A stretch of 64,000 nucleotides of DNA from Macquaria australasica (GCA_005408345.1 SEMN01000026.1:2245666-2309665); one strand, 5' to 3'. Positions 1-13,880 are shown, counted from the stretch's first letter. Numbers and translations: made by a program. The notes: generated by a model not told the origin, from the letters alone.

Positions 1-859
1 GTGAAAAATACGTGTGAGATGTTGTCAAATGAAGCCTATTATGATGTTTATTTCTTATAGGCTTTATTATAGACATCCTCATAAAAAGAATTTAAAAAAA
101 ATGCTCATTATATAAGTGTTAACATCTGTTAACTGTTTTGACACCTAAAACAAGCTGATAGCTGTTGTTTGTAGATAATGAAGCTCGGCTTTACTCTGTA
201 CCCTCCTGCCTGACAGCTCTACATCTGTAATGAAATGCATTGTCCCTCTTGCGTGGGGTGGAGAGCTGTTGGAACCAGATGGTTTCTATTTGTTCTGTCC
301 TGTCTGATATCGGGGTGAACGCTGGGAACACTGCTTCTGTGAACCAGCACTCTTCATCTCTGGGCCAGGCAGGGGATTATTTATGCTCCACCATTGCCCT
401 CCCCTCTGCCCCTCCCTCTCGTAGAGCTCTCCTTAAAAAGACACACTGAGGACTCGCATGCCAAGCGGAAGCACAGAGATGTGATGAAATCCTTCCCTGC
501 AAAGCTGTGCTAAGATATGTAGAAGCTCGCTGCAAAGCTGGCAAGAAAGAATTCCTCATATTTGAGGCATTTAAGGACAATACTCTCAGCAAGTCTGTGT
601 CACACATTTTGTCATAAAAATGTCACTTATCTTAACAGGCTTTACATGGCTATATAACTATTCTACTCCAACATGAAGGAACGTATGAATGATAAAAAAA
701 TCAAGTGTGCTGAAAGTGTTCTTGACACAGTGATTTGCAGTGTGGAGCTTTAATTCTTTCCACATTAGATTAATTAATTATCAAGACACTTTACAAGCAA
801 GATGATGAGTAAATGCAATGTACCACTTTTTTTTTTAACATTCCCATTTTCCTTTGCAG
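1..859 (+). other. csrnp3: csrnp3 intron sequence
   Basis: No supported coding exon. It ends in a pyrimidine-rich stretch and AG at 858-859, the acceptor of the first visible coding exon. The preceding coding exon, which should carry the start codon and the N-terminal SGILKRKF-type segment of the family, was not found here and must lie to the left. Confidence 0.6.
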
Positions 860-2973
860 CTGACTCAATACTGAAGAGAGAGAAACGCCTGCGGACGAGA
901 AGGGTGCATTTTGAGAATGTGACGGTGTACTACTTCAGCCGGCGGCAGGGCTTCACCAGCGTGCCCAGCCAGGGAGGCAGCACGCTGGGCATGTCCAACA
1001 GGCACAGCTGGATCAGGCAGTACTCCCTGGGTGAATTTGCCCTGGAGCAGGAGAGGATCCACAGAGACATGCTCAGAGATCACCTGAAGGAGGAGAAGCT
1101 CAACTCAATCAAACTCAAGGTAAATGCTTCGTAATCTGTATCTGAACCAAAGCGTGGCTGTAAATCATCCTGCACAAAGGATTTTACAAGCATTATTTAA
1201 CAGATATCAGTATCAAATATGTGAAGAATTTGAAAGGAATTTGGTCTGAAAAGTTCATTGTTTAAAACACCACTGTCATTTTTCTTTTATAAAATGGCTT
1301 GGACGTGACTCCTCCTTGCTTTCAGCTGACTAAGAACGGCACAGTGGAGTCTGAAGAGGCCAACACGCTCACGGCAGAGGACATTTCTGACGATGACATT
1401 GATCTGGACAACACGGAGGTAGACGAGTACTTCTTCCTGCAGCCTCTTACCACCAAAAAGCGTCGGTCACTGCTGCGCTCCTCTGGGGTAAAGAAGATTG
1501 ACGTGGAAGAGAAACACGAACTGCGGGCGATCCGGATGTCCAGAGAGGACTGCGGCTGTGACTGCAGAGTCTTCTGTGACCCAGAGACCTGTGCCTGCAG
1601 CATCGCAGGGATCAAGTGCCAGGTAAGGCCCATGACATGCACATCTTCAGTTTTATCCTTACCCTTGTAAACAGAAAAACATACTGTGCATTTAAAGAGA
1701 AGGTGCAGGGATCAGTGATACAGTATATTAAATATTATTTGGTTCAATCATGTCAATATGAAATGACACAGGTCATCTGTTTAAAATAAAATGAGTAGCA
1801 CAGTAATTTTTTCTGTGTTTTCTGTAGGTGGACCGTATGTCATTTCCATGTGGCTGCACAAAAGAGGGCTGCAGCAATTCAACTGGGAGAGTGGAGTTTA
1901 ATCCCATCCGTGTTCGGACCCATTTCTTGCACACCATAATGAAGCTGGAACTGGAGAAGAGTCGTGAGCAGCAGCAGGCGTCCCCTGCCAACGGTTACCG
2001 TGGTGATACTAACGACCTGGGAAGCGGAAACCCTCTGGTTCAGACCCAGCACAGGTTGGAGTACTCTCTGTCAGACGCTGTCCCACAGACGACCAGCATG
2101 CACCTGCAGGCTGCCGACGAGATGCAGGAGCCGCTAGATGACGAAGACGAGGAAGAAGATGAAGAGGACGAGGAGGAGGAGGAAGAGGAGAACGAAGAGG
2201 ACGAGGAGGATGAGGAGGATAGTAGCAGTGTTTGCAGCGGACTGTCTGACTCCAGCACCCAGAGCTTAGCCAACAGCGACTCTGAGGACGAGGAGGACGA
2301 CGATGAGGATGAAGAGAAGTCTGAGAACTTTCAGGACGACATGACAACCCTGCCAGTGTCTCATACTGAGGTGGTCCCCTTGTCGTCGGTGCTGTGTTAC
2401 AGTGATGGCTCTGTGGCACATGATAACCACATGAACGGAAACACTTATTTAATGAACTCTTCTTCAGCTGAGTACTATCAGCTGGGGAGCTCCGGTGCCG
2501 TCTCTAATGGCCAAACCAGCCAACCCAGTAAACCCTACGGGGAAGCCTTAGCATTCCAAGATCCAGTCAGCACGACCAACGGCAGCACGGCCCAAGGACC
2601 ATTCACCATGTCTGCTGAGCAGTACACAGACTACTCGAATCAGGCTGAGGAACAATACACAGCTAATAACCCTTTCACTCTGACCAACGGCGCTCCTGCC
2701 ACCCCCTCCACCTGCTACACGCCTGACCAGGAGAAGAAGGTGTTGTCCAAAGCAGCGTTTGTGGAGCAGCCTGACAGCCAGAGCCAGACACAGTTTCAAA
2801 ACTACCTGAACAATAACACCCAGGTTTCCTACAGCAGCAACAGCTCGTGTACGGCAGCTGAACAGCCACAGCAAGAGTCCGGTGTTAATGGACACTCTGA
2901 CCTGACCTTACTAGCAAACAATAGTAAGAACCTCCCTTTACCAGACCACTGCCCCGAGGTCACAGCCATTTAG
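860..2973 (+). CDS. csrnp3: csrnp3, cysteine/serine-rich nuclear protein 3 (5' partial)
   Basis: Three coding exons: 860-1119, 1326-1622, 1828-2973 (stop TAG 2971-2973). All junctions are AG/GT and in frame: 260 nt entered with two bases finishing a codon, then 297 nt, then the terminal exon. About 566 residues are visible; the start and N-terminus lie left of the window. Seen: the conserved CSRNP block beginning SILKREKRLRT and VTVYYFSRRQGFTSVPSQGG, then EVDEYFFLQPL, then a cysteine-rich segment (CGCDCRVFCDPETCACS, FPCGCTKEGC) followed by FNPIRVRTHFLHTIMKLELE. The last exon then carries long Glu/Asp runs (about 2137-2330) and a Ser/Asn/Gln-rich tail. The family (CSRNP/AXUD1) comprises nuclear, DNA-binding transcriptional activators. 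The EEANTL/TEVDEY wording and the linkage to galnt3 and ttc21b point to CSRNP3 rather than CSRNP1 or 2. Sure of family and of paralogue; function is by homology. Confidence 0.95.
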
Positions 2974-5160
2974 TGGGCCTCACCTTTTGAAGTGTTCTTT
3001 CATTATTACGTCTTTACTTGAGCCCAACCAAGTGGTATTTTAAGGGAACATATTCATGGCCTTTTTGCATTATCTGACCTTAAATTTCAAAGCAATGTAC
3101 AGCACCGTGGTACATTCTCATCTGTAACTATAAAGCCATAGGTTCATGATGGAAATGTTTTTGAGGAATCATTTGCTCCACTACAGTGTGCGCTTAACTG
3201 CAAGATGGAACAGATCAAAAACATTTTAAAACATCAGTTATGTCATGCTGTGCAATGTATCTTGTAATTTCAGATGTAAAGTTCTAGTTTTAAGCAGATA
3301 TTGTACTGTAGATGGAACTTTTCTATGTCTACTGTATGTGTCAAATGTGCAAAAAAAGGTTTATTGTCAGTTTATTTATTGTTTCTGACTTATGTGTATA
3401 CTTATATACTGTAAATGTTTTGATAACAATACGCATGCTGTTTTGGGAATCTCAGTGACATTTAGGGGAAAAAAATTGCCATTGTTTTATATAAAAATGT
3501 GTTGTATACATAATGTACATTTCTCTTCTTCTTTTTGTCACTATTATATGCTTTTCTATGGTTTTGAAAAGCATGAAAAAGCCTGAATTCTTATTTGTAT
3601 GTTTGGAATACGATATCAATAGCATAAAATGTCGGAAATCAATTCACAGCCTTTTGCACTTATGTGTGGGGGTCCAGTGGCATGCAGTTGGTTTTAACTG
3701 ATAAATACTTGAACGGTGGAAAAATACGGCCCCTCACTTTTTTTTTCTCTCCACTGTTCACTCTTATAATGACTTGCAGGTGTCACTACAAATGAAGATG
3801 TATTCTTTCATTGATACAGGGATATTAATAAAGTAGCACTTTGACATATCTCCAAACATATGAGGAGCTCTATGAATCATCACAGACAACAGAACACTAT
3901 CTTTATTATTGAATTAGCATAATAGGCTTCATTAGAAAAGCATCAGTAACCAGTTTCCGTCAAAGATCTGTAGACAAAATATTGACCCAAAATAATGTCA
4001 GTATTTCATAAATTAAGTGGTTATTGGATTTCTGCTTTTGAACACTGTAAAAGCTACATTCCGATGTCTAATAACTAAGATGTTTATTTATGTGGATCCA
4101 ATAATGATGTTGATTCGTTCTATTGAAGTGTTAAGTGCAATAGTTTGATGGTTTTTTAAAGGAATTCCCTTTTAGAGGAAATCCTTGGAAAGTGGGCTGA
4201 GACATTTAATTGACTGTCATGGTACTTAATATTATACTTAAAGCACCATTAGTTTAATAAAAAGAAAATATGCCAGTTTCAATAATTGTATATGGGGGAA
4301 ACAAATGTTCAAGGTTGACAATCAAAGCTTATTATCAAACATGATTCATATCAGTAACAGCTACACATGATGACTCCCATGAGCCATTGAAAATGACTTA
4401 ACAGCCAGATATTCAAAAATTGTTTACCAAAAATCTGTAAATAACCTTTTAACACATCTTTATAAAATCACTGACAAAAAGGAAATTGGAGTGACCGCTC
4501 ATCAATAGGGGGACTGCAATAATTTAGTGAATAGTACTACTGTAATACGTTGCTGAAGTTCTCTACCTTGAGCTGTTTGCTCCTGCATGAATACAGATAT
4601 TTGTCCCTATTCCAAGCTTGCAAATATCTGCCCATATTTTATAAACTCATGAGGAGCAGTACTGGAGTTTTGGTGGTTCTGTTGAGTAGCTGGGACCTCT
4701 CATGCCACCTCGGTGGAACAAAAGAAGTGTACAGAGTGCTTTCAGGCAATCGGTGGCATCAACATGGCCTATAGTACAGATTAATTGTGCCAAAGCATAC
4801 AGTGTGAGAAGGCTCGATACAATGACACTGCATCCAGTTAAGAATCCTGTTGGATTTTATTTTCCAGTATTTATTATGAATGATATAGTGAAATGTGTAT
4901 TTATTGTGGTTTACTAAAAGTCTGTATTGATTCACTATCTTAAAATTGTCTTTTGTTTCATGCTGGTTGTGAGTTGTAAAGCTTCATGTGCCTGATTTAT
5001 TTAATTATTTTTCTTATTCTGTGAAATACATCTGTTTTGCACAAAATAGTATTATTTTTTCCATGTGTTTGGTTTTCCAACTGTACTGTAGATAGAGCCG
5101 ACTTCATTTTCAGTTTTCATTTTTAACATGGTTTTGAAATAAATTTAATTAAAATTGCTA
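2974..5160 (+). other. csrnp3: csrnp3 3'UTR
   Basis: AT-rich non-coding sequence following the csrnp3 stop. Polyadenylation hexamers AATAAA are seen at 3827-3832, 4256-4261 and 5138-5143, so several 3' ends are possible. The last is followed by sequence that no longer looks transcribed-strand specific. Short ORFs here have no recognisable product. The extent is inferred from the hexamers only. Confidence 0.5.
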
Positions 5161-5744
5161 AACTTGTTAGTCAACATTGTACAGTTGAGTAATTTCTTAG
5201 TGCAAGGCGCCCTCTGCAGATCACAGGGAGAAATGAGACAAAGTGGCTCTCACTACTACCCAACTGAATTTATTGACCTAAAAATAAGACCTCTTAATAC
5301 CAAGGCAGTCTGACAACAAAATAGACAGTTTCCATTTAGGCAAACACACACATTTGATCCGTTCCTCACCCAGTCTCAAATTTAAAGTAATTTACAATAT
5401 TCCACAGCCATCTTAACACTAGTGCCTGCACCAGAAACTCATTAGTGGACTCTTGTTTGGATGTAGGGGGAGAGTTTCAGGCAGTTGATCAACAAATAGA
5501 GTTCCTTCGGTGTTAAACGTTCCCGTTTGATAAACACCAAAGCATGAAATTACATTGCCGAATAAAAAGAAGAGAATGATTCATCTTAAAAATCAGTCAT
5601 GACGTCTGACTGCAGGCATGTTTTAATAAAGCACTGACTGTAGGTCAAATATAAATACATTTTAATCTTCATTAATAATGTCAATTTCACTGTTGTCACG
5701 AGCAACAGTCCTAATTGTTAACAATTACTACACTACATTCAGTT

Positions 5745-6105
5745 GCCAGTTTATTAGGTACAGCTAAGTAAACCTAATACAGTCGAACACAACAACCCTG
5801 CAAAAATCCTGCCTTTATGAAGGTTATAATGTTCAGTTTAAGAAAGGTGCTGATTCAACCATATGATTACTGCGGTGTTATTGTATTGCGTTGTACTGAG
5901 AGGTGTTTCTATCACTTACTCTACCTAAATGGGTTGGACATAATATTAGCAACACCTCAAGCTACACACTCCCAAATAACCATCAAGTTAAAACGACACC
6001 TCTCTAAAACAGGCCCAAACAAAAACATACACATTATATTATTGCCTTCATGAAGGTAGGATTTATTGCAGGACTGTTGTATTAGACTGTGTGTAGAGTG
6101 TAAGG
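5745..6105 (+). repeat. MITE-like dispersed repeat, copy 1 (+ orientation)
   Basis: Begins with the motif TTTATTAGGTACA and contains a block (about 5793-5850: acaacaaccctgcaaaaatc then tatgaaggttataatgttca) that recurs in reverse orientation at about 49189-49555. Ends near a TATTAGACTGTGTG segment. The AGGTACACCTAATAAA-type end is characteristic of a widespread fish repeat. It lies in the spacer between the convergent csrnp3 and galnt3 genes. Confidence 0.65.
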
Positions 6106-6925
6106 AAATGATATGAAATGATTTCTGGTCTTAGAGTTTGAAGACAAAAAAAGAAAATACCTCATGAAATAATTAATGAATTAAAGTGTATCCAATCCAA
6201 CCCTGATCTCAAGACCCTTTTGATCACAACAATGTAGATGCCATTATTCTGCATCAACAGAAAACTGCAACAACCCCACACCACCACACCGTCACCCATC
6301 CCTCCACCCACCCAGTATAAACTTACATCTAAGGCACTGGATGGTAGGAAATAAAGGGTTTTGCATTATTAAAAAATATATATTTTAAAAAAAAGGGACA
6401 ATGCACATCATACTTGTGTGTTTCAGGTTTTCACTTTGAGTCTCTTTGGTGAGTAACATTTAAGATTTTGGTCCAACTTGAACCCCTTGTTTATAATATA
6501 CATGATCTGCTGTACTTTTTTTGTATGATTTTGTTTCAGATTCGTACATCTCACTGGAAAATGTTAAGTGTTGGCTTGATATGCCTAATACTTCTTGTTT
6601 TGGTTGTGAAGACTTGGAGTGGTGAAAACATCTCAAACACACAAGAGGCACTTGTCAACACAGTGCATCTTCATTGTTCCAAGAATCTCAGTTCACAGTC
6701 TGATTGGGAGCATTGTTTCAATGCTTCCTTCCAGCAGTGGCACACTGTGGTTTCTCCCAAAGTCCAAACTTCCCAGCAGCAGCGGTTCAGTTCTTCTACG
6801 TATAAAAATAAATAAAAACTCAATGTCATTAATCTAAAAAAAGAAAAAACTGCAGTATAGTATACTCATGTCCTAGTATGCCTATGCATGCAGAGTGGCT
6901 ATTTTGTAAGTGGTAGTTTGCACGC
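6106..6925. other. csrnp3-galnt3 convergent spacer / galnt3 3'UTR
   Basis: No supported gene. The galnt3 3'UTR should occupy part of it. Minus-strand AATAAA (TTTATT on +) occurs at 6062-6067, and further left at 5269-5274, either of which could be the poly(A) signal. Short ORFs around 6460-6837 lack splice context or similarity that I recognise. Confidence 0.4.
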
Positions 6926-9900
6926 TCAGACGAAGGACCAGAGCTGGTATCTGTCTGAGGGGTTGCAGAGGGCCAGAGAGGGATGCTCATGACGGGCACT
7001 CAGACACATGTTCCATCCTGGGATGTAGAACAACTGGTTCTATATGTAGAGAAGACAAAAGTATTACTTTCCTGAAAAGATAACCCAAGTATCTGAAATC
7101 ACAAATTAGTGCACAGAAAATGCTAAAGACCAAACTCACATCCTTCAGTTCCCATTTTTGCTCTGCTCCTACAAATGTGCTGCTGCCTTTATACTGGCAG
7201 TCGTCCAGCTTCACAGCCCCCTCTGCCCCGTGCAAACATAGCTCCTTCTGAATGTTGTGTCTAATCTCGTGATGTGTGGAGTATTCAAAATACTACCGCA
7301 AAGGAAACAGAAAGAGAAAAAAAATGCCATCAACCACTGTGATTAAAGTGAATCATGTTTTTTGTCATTCAGAGATGGAAGGTACATTTTCTAACTGACC
7401 TGGTTTCCTCCTAGTCCATGACATGGGTACATGATCAGCTGTTTCCCACCCTCATTGTTCTCTCCGACATCCAGACATGAGTCTTTGCCGACATTTTTCA
7501 CCTACAGAGAAAGAGAAGGGAAGGGAAAGGCAGTGAGAGGAAACAAAATGAAAAACTAACATCCAGTGCAAGCTGTTCAAACAACTTTAGTCTCTGGAGA
7601 GCTGTCAGTGGTGTCAAATTGGAACTGCTCAGTACCCTCTGGAGATCCTAAGTGGAAACCCACAGTGGCTAGACAGAGCTCTGAGGTTTGGAAAGAGGAG
7701 AGCTGGTGGTGGGGTGTGTGATCTTACTGAGCCAAAGCGGAGTGGGTTGAGATCAGGCATGAAGACTTCTGGATAAACGTTCTTCAAATACCATGAGAAG
7801 CCCTTACACTGCAGCCGCGCACGGAGGTCCACTCGTTTGGAGATATCTCCAAAGGCCCTCTGTTAAAACAATGGCAGAGAGGAGAGAAAAGAAGTTTCTT
7901 TACATTGTCCATCAAGACACTGCAGGCATGCTGGAAACTAACGGGACTAATTTTGCAGGGTTGAACTACAAAGCAATGATGCTCCGACTTCAGATATGCT
8001 CTTTTTACTCTGTGACACGTCTGACAAAAACAGTCAGGTACAGAATAAGGTCACTTAGGAAAGGCTGTGAAGCAGTTTTCTGAGTAAGACCAGGCGAATG
8101 CTAATGTCAGCATGCTAACATGGTCACAATGACAATGCTAACATGCTGAAGTTTAGAAGGTATAAAGTTTACCATGTTCACCGCCTTAGTTTAGCCTGTT
8201 AGTATGCTAACATTTGCTAATAAGCACTAAACTCAAGGCACAGCTGAGGATGATGGGAATGTCATTTGATCACAGGAAAAGGAAAAGTTAAGGGATCATC
8301 CAGCGCGATTAAAATCCATCCTGAGGGTGATGTGAATGTCTGTACTAAATTTCATGACAATCCATCCGATAGTTGTTGAGATTTTTCACTAGAAAACAGA
8401 AGTGTCAACCCTCATATTGGAGCAAGCGGAGAAGTCAGGGGATCACAAAAGTCAATAGGATTCATCCTCTGGGCACCTTTGATATCTGTACCAAATTTCA
8501 TGACAATCCATCTAATAGCTGTTGAGATATTTCAGCCTGGACTAAAGTGGTGGACTGACTGACAGACTGACATTGCCATACATAGAGCCACACTCTGAAC
8601 TGTCATCCAATTACATAAGTAAAACGTAAGACTCCATCACAAAAAACAAATAGACATAACCTCAAAGAAAATAAGAATATTCCACTTTTTAATAATATCA
8701 TCATCACTTTTCTAAAGTCAATGACTCTGTGCCGGTGCTCTAATGACTCCTTTGTTAAACAAATTAACAACAGACAAGTACTTGATCACTGTTCCTTTTA
8801 AACTGAAGCATAGCAGCTGCAAAGGAATTGCAGGCACCTCATGCTCTTGAATAATGAGAGCACTTATTATAATGACGAGGATGCTGCTCACACTAGTGCA
8901 CACTGATAGCTACTACAGTGGATTCCTTGAAGCTGTTGACGATGGCGTGTCTGTTTGAAGCCAGCGGGAGAGGGCTGGCCCGCTCTGTGAGGCATAGCCC
9001 TGAGGGAACCGTTTATGGCACCTACGGGACCACATGTTGGGAAACGCTGAGAGCCTGTCATTTACCAGAGCTGACTTCCTTCAGGCTGTCGGTTAACAGC
9101 TTTCAGCCCCTAATAGCTAATCTATTGCTCTCCATTTCAAAGAATCCGTTTCATTTCTACAGAATTCTTTGAGAATTACAATAGTGAAATGTTATGGTCC
9201 TCCCAGTAAGTGCAATTCAATGCAATGCTGGTTGTATATAATTCACAGTCAGGAGTTGGATTTGCTCAAACTTGTCTTTTTTTTTTTTTTTGGGGGTAAT
9301 GAGTGGTCTTAAAAACCACTTACTATGACCATGAGAAGTAGAAGTGCAAGATAAAACTGCAGAGCAATTTGCAGCATTTGAAAGGATCACAGGATAGACA
9401 CGCAGGATTTGAGAGGCGCATTAGAGTCAGAAGCTGTACGTACAGCTCTTGCCAGCTGCGCAGCTTGCTGGTTACGGCGGTAAAAGATCTCCTTGTAGTC
9501 GTCCATCCAGACCTCCGCCAGTCGCACCTGGTTACGAGCGATCACTTGTGTACCCTTGGGAAAGGTGTGGGGGCTCTTGGTGCGGAAAACATGACCAACA
9601 ATGGAACAAGGGATGATCTCCAGCTGTCCGCCACACTGCCACACCTGCAGGATAATGGGAGACCGCACAGACAGGTGCATAATGACATGCAGTTAGACAC
9701 TCCTATACAACCATTTGGATACTGGTATTCAACAGGTAAAAAGGCTCAGTGACAAATAACAAAAATGCTGCACATCCAGAGTGACAGCTTAGTGACGTCT
9801 TACCCTAAATGACATCTCAATATTCTCACCACCCCAGATTTCCATTTCTTCATCATAGCTTCCAATGTGGTAGAAATATTCTTTTGAGATGGAGAAGAGC

Positions 9901-12546
9901 CCACCAGCAAATGTGGGAGACCTATAGAGAAATTTCATTAAATTTTTTTTTAATGATTTCCTGAAAGAAACAAGAGTTTATACAGTATAAAGGTTGATAT
10001 TCTATATTCAAGTTTTGCTTACTTGATAGGGTATGTTTCATCCTTCCTCCTTTGTTTCTCATTATCTGGTAGACTCTCCCAGCCGAAGGAAAGGCCCCAG
10101 TCAAAGTTTCCCCGGTTGTGGTTCTGGCCATATGGGGATGGTTTCATGAACTCAAAAGTATTGAGATCAATAGTGGTTATATCAGGACTCACTACTGCAG
10201 TGTAGTTCTCTGCTATCCTGGCCAGCAGAGGCTCCAGCCACCCATTAAAGCATTCACCTGTTAACACACACACAAACCAGACGTCGTGTCACAACATCTT
10301 TCTTAACAACAACCACTGAATGGCTGATTTTGGAATGTAAAGCCAAGGCCAAGAAGAGCAAACATTAGGTCGTTGAGCAGTGGGTGTGTGAGTGAGGGTG
10401 TGTCTAGCAACTGGTTTTAATGCTTGAGTAATATCAGTAGTGTTGACTAACAGTGAGCGTCCAGAAAGGTGAGCGTGTCACCGGTGGCCACGGAGGCACC
10501 CAGCAACCGAGCGGTGATGAGTCCTTTTCTTTCTCGCTGGCGGACAACTTGAACAATGCTCAGCCGCTTTAAATACGCATCCAGTTCATCCTTCAAAACA
10601 TCTGAGTATGGAAAAATAAAATAAAGTTAGAGGTTGAGAAGAATATTATTAAAAATCTGATGGAATAACATGAGTGAATCTTGTACACAGTAAAAAGTCT
10701 CATATAGACTCTCATAAAGATTACTGCTAAAGTGATAAATAGATAATAATCACAGCCATCAGCCTAGAAGGTAAGACCCAAACAGATGAAAAATGACAAA
10801 GCTTCCTTAAATCTTCCTTTAGAAATGGACTGCATTCCCAGAAACCTCTCTCCTCTTAAGCATTTTGTTTTGTTCCTGCATCAGACGTGTTTACAGGAGT
10901 TAACTCTGACTCATTTCTAAGCACAACCACTGCTAATTCCTCTTAGGAAAGTATTCACTAGCAGCCCCTCACTTCCTGTTGTAACCCACTTCATGGGCCA
11001 CAGAAGGAGCAGGGAGCTTCTGTCTGCACATTTTGTGGCACAGCAAAGAGCTGCCCTCCCAACACGCTGCATGAAATCGAATCCAAAAGAGAGCAGGGCG
11101 GTCCTGAAGGACCCTATTGAATTTTACCATCCACGCTGGCGTCGTCCACCAGGATGATCTCCTTGAGGAGAATGGCAGGGGAGGTGTGGAGGACACTGTA
11201 TACTGTCCTTAGCAGAGTGCTCCAAGCCTCATTGTGAAACACAATTATCACACTGGTGGTCGGCAAGGGGGGGCATCGCTTGAAGGTTTGCTCAATACAT
11301 CTGCAGCGAGAAGGAAAAAGAGCACAAAGATCTGACTGTCCTGTACAGTTCCTGAGTGGCACAATAGTATAGTTATTACATCTGCAGACTCTCCCCTGTG
11401 GGGTGTCCATTTCAGCTGTGACACCACATGTGTGGCAGCCTTTTGAAATAGCTGCCATATCAGAGTGGGAGAGACTTTGTAATTCACTCAAATAAGATAG
11501 CCAGTACATGGACATGCTTTATGTCTGTATCATGTACTGACATGTACTTGGACTTACATGCACTTGGATGTACTCTTGCTAGCCAAACATAACTGTGCTC
11601 CTTTCTGAACTGGCCACAGTAACTGGGCAGGCATGCTGAAACAAAGTCCCAGTCAGAACAATTATCTCTGTGGTTTCTGCCTGAGACTTTCCCAAGTTGC
11701 TAATATGATGAATGTGTTTGGGTTAGACAGTCAGTTTTGCACTGCCCCATCTACATTACACTGATGTGTGTGGGTGTCTTTCAGGGTGTGACTTTTAAAG
11801 TTATATTCTGCGTCAGTACATGAATCCATGGAGTAGTAATAGGGAGAGTACTTCTTGTACAGCACTAAAGCTGTATTCACACCCACTAGGTGGTGCAATT
11901 ACATGTTCTTTCTACATCAAAATAATTTGGAAAATGGATCGAACATTATTTGCTCAACTATGTTCCCTTTTGAATGAAAAAAATAGATAAACATGAGGGA
12001 TTTTGGCACAGCTTTCCCCAAAGTATAAAGATTGTACAAAGTGACATACTCTGGTGGTCTTGTGTCTGCGCCCAGGTCTCTGCTCAAGGAGATGCGGTCG
12101 CTGGCATACAGGTTAAAGCAGTGTTTCTCTTCACCCCTGTCCTTTTCCTTCTGCTCTTCAGGGCTCAGTGAGTCTGTGTGGAAAGGTTTCCCCGCTGCTC
12201 CAGGAGCAACAGGGTTCTGAGGTGGCCGCTCCAGAGCTGGCCTGAGCTCAGAAGCAGTGTAGTGACCTGGCAGACAGGACACGCTGTCTGCACTGTCCTG
12301 CTGCCGTACAGGGGCTCTGATCTGCATCTTTGGTATCGCATCCCTGAAGTTATTGACAGCTCCCATCACCATGCCCAGCATGGCATCCCGCTTCACCACC
12401 ATCTCCTTCAGCCAGGGGTCCTCCTGTTGGCTGTGGCTCCCCACTTCCCATTGCATGAAGAACACAAACGTGACAAAGACAAGGGCCACTATCACCAGTT
12501 TCAGTGGGTGCAGTCGCCTTCGGAGCACTCTGCGGAGAGCTGTCAT
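6926..12546 (-). CDS. galnt3: galnt3, polypeptide N-acetylgalactosaminyltransferase 3
   Basis: Ten coding exons in transcript order: 12546-12050, 11300-11128, 10601-10452, 10257-10023, 9921-9804, 9644-9444, 7859-7728, 7501-7400, 7292-7140, 7039-6926 (stop TGA 6928-6926). The total is 1875 nt, 624 aa, with phases consistent at every junction; the human protein is 633 aa. Type II Golgi protein: short basic tail, one membrane segment (about residues 17-34), stem, GT-A catalytic domain with the metal-binding DAH (271-273) and WGGEN (381-385), then a C-terminal ricin-type lectin domain (about 505-624) with CLDV, CLHG and CLSA repeats. It transfers GalNAc from UDP-GalNAc to Ser/Thr, starting mucin-type O-glycans; mammalian GALNT3 protects FGF23 from cleavage. 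GALNT6 is the close alternative, but the CIEQTFKRCPPLPTTSVIIV stretch and the ttc21b/csrnp3 neighbours favour GALNT3. The exon holding the ATG starts at acceptor 12590 (5'UTR 12547-12589). Confidence 0.96.
8090..8595 (+). repeat. Fish dispersed repeat, copy 1, in galnt3 intron
   Basis: Starts with repeated GCTAAC/ATGCTAACATG words. Continues through blocks such as TGATGGGAATGTCATTTGAT, then two tandem versions of the phrase about 'ttcatgacaatccat...tgttgagat' (8351-8385 and 8498-8532), and ends near GTGGTGGACTGACTGAC. The same family is present in reverse orientation at about 42635-42855. It sits between galnt3 coding exons 6 and 7 and has no coding capacity of its own. Confidence 0.7.
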
Positions 12547-13680
12547 TCTTCTTGAATGGAAAGCAGGCTGGCTTTGGACTGAGATTCAGCTGTAATAAAT
12601 AGTTATATCCAGATGTTTAATGATGATTAACCGGCATTGATGTAATTATCCAATTTAAGACATTGGGGTTTCAGAAAAAAACACAGGCAACATAATGATA
12701 CATTACTTGCCATGTCACTACATTCACATCTTAGTACTTAAAGCATTTTTCCCCTAACTTTTTGCCTTTGAAATAAAAGAAATCACGTGTGTAGGAGTTC
12801 CTGGTGAAGTTAAAAGTAGTCTGCTGCTATCTACAAATCACATATTTAAAATCGGCTGGCTTAATCAGCAAACAAATCCGTGCTCAGGATTCTTTCATAG
12901 AAAAAACACCACGTACCATCAGTCGCTGAATTACAGATATAGGTTAGAAAAGCCCTTTAAATTGTTCTTGTAAAACTCGACGAGCGGCATCCTGCTTTGA
13001 CTGGAGATCCTTTATTTGTTGCTTGAAGTCCTGAAGAAACTTTTCGAGGAGACAAAAAGATTTGCTCTGTGTTCTGCCTCCACAAAACTTCCGTCTCGTT
13101 GGATCCAGGTGCACTCTTCTCAGGTAGAGGGAGGAGACTTGCTGCCGCGCTTGCGCGGAGGGGGCTTCTGCGTGTCAAAATCCATACCTGTAACACATAT
13201 GAGAAACCAGGTTTGACGATGACACTGATTGTTTGCCTCGTCGCTTTAGCCTACTTTCTCACATCTGAATCAAACCTCTTGATAAATACGCTAAAGTGGT
13301 CTGCAGTCACTTAGTCTTCAGGAACATAGCAGACTGTGTTCTCCACGGAGTTCCTCAGGTTCAATAATGGTGTCATTAATAGGATTTGTTCAACTGGTCA
13401 TTCACTGTGACAGTTGCTGGGTTACAAATAACGGAGGAACGCGCTGTAGCCCACACACAGCCCACCGCGTCCAATCAGGTCCCCTCAGAAAACACCATCT
13501 TGCACATTCAGCGTGAACTAACGAACGTGAACACTCGAGAGAAAGTAAAAGCGCACATGGTCCAGCTTGCGTTTGGAAAAGTTGAGCGTTCCTTCGCGTG
13601 GCAGCGAATCTGCCCGGGTTGTTAATCACACATCTGAGCTCTCCTCACTACTGATAAAAGTTGTAAAAGCTGACACTCAC

Positions 13681-13880
13681 CAGTGGACTCTGGAGTTTAT
13701 CTAATCCTTTAATTTCCCAGGTTCCCCACAGCGGATGGTCTTCATAAAGAGTTGGATGCTTGAAGGAATAAAGACGCGGATTCCAGCCGCAGGGAGCCTG
13801 CTCTGGTGCCCAGTTTGAAGTCTCTCTGCCTTTGACTCGCACAGTGACACCATCTGTAGTGACTGTGTTCCCCAGCACTT
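13681..13880 (-). other. galnt3: Possible galnt3 5' non-coding exon / promoter area
   Basis: On the minus strand a good donor (CCACTG then GTGAGTG) lies at 13681/13680, upstream of the acceptor that opens the ATG exon at 12589. That pairing would make a non-coding first exon of roughly 200 nt. The region 13040-13620 is also somewhat richer in CpG than its surroundings. No TATA box or cap site is identifiable, so the 5' boundary is a guess. Confidence 0.3.

Noticed and set aside
2009..2419. 136-codon minus-strand ORF opposite csrnp3
   Set aside because: Antisense shadow of the acidic csrnp3 exon; Pro/Ser-rich only because of GAG/GAC repeats.
6468..6837. 115-codon plus-strand ORF between csrnp3 and galnt3
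   Set aside because: Not similar to anything I know, opposite to galnt3 3'UTR, ends in an A-rich tract; no promoter or splice support.
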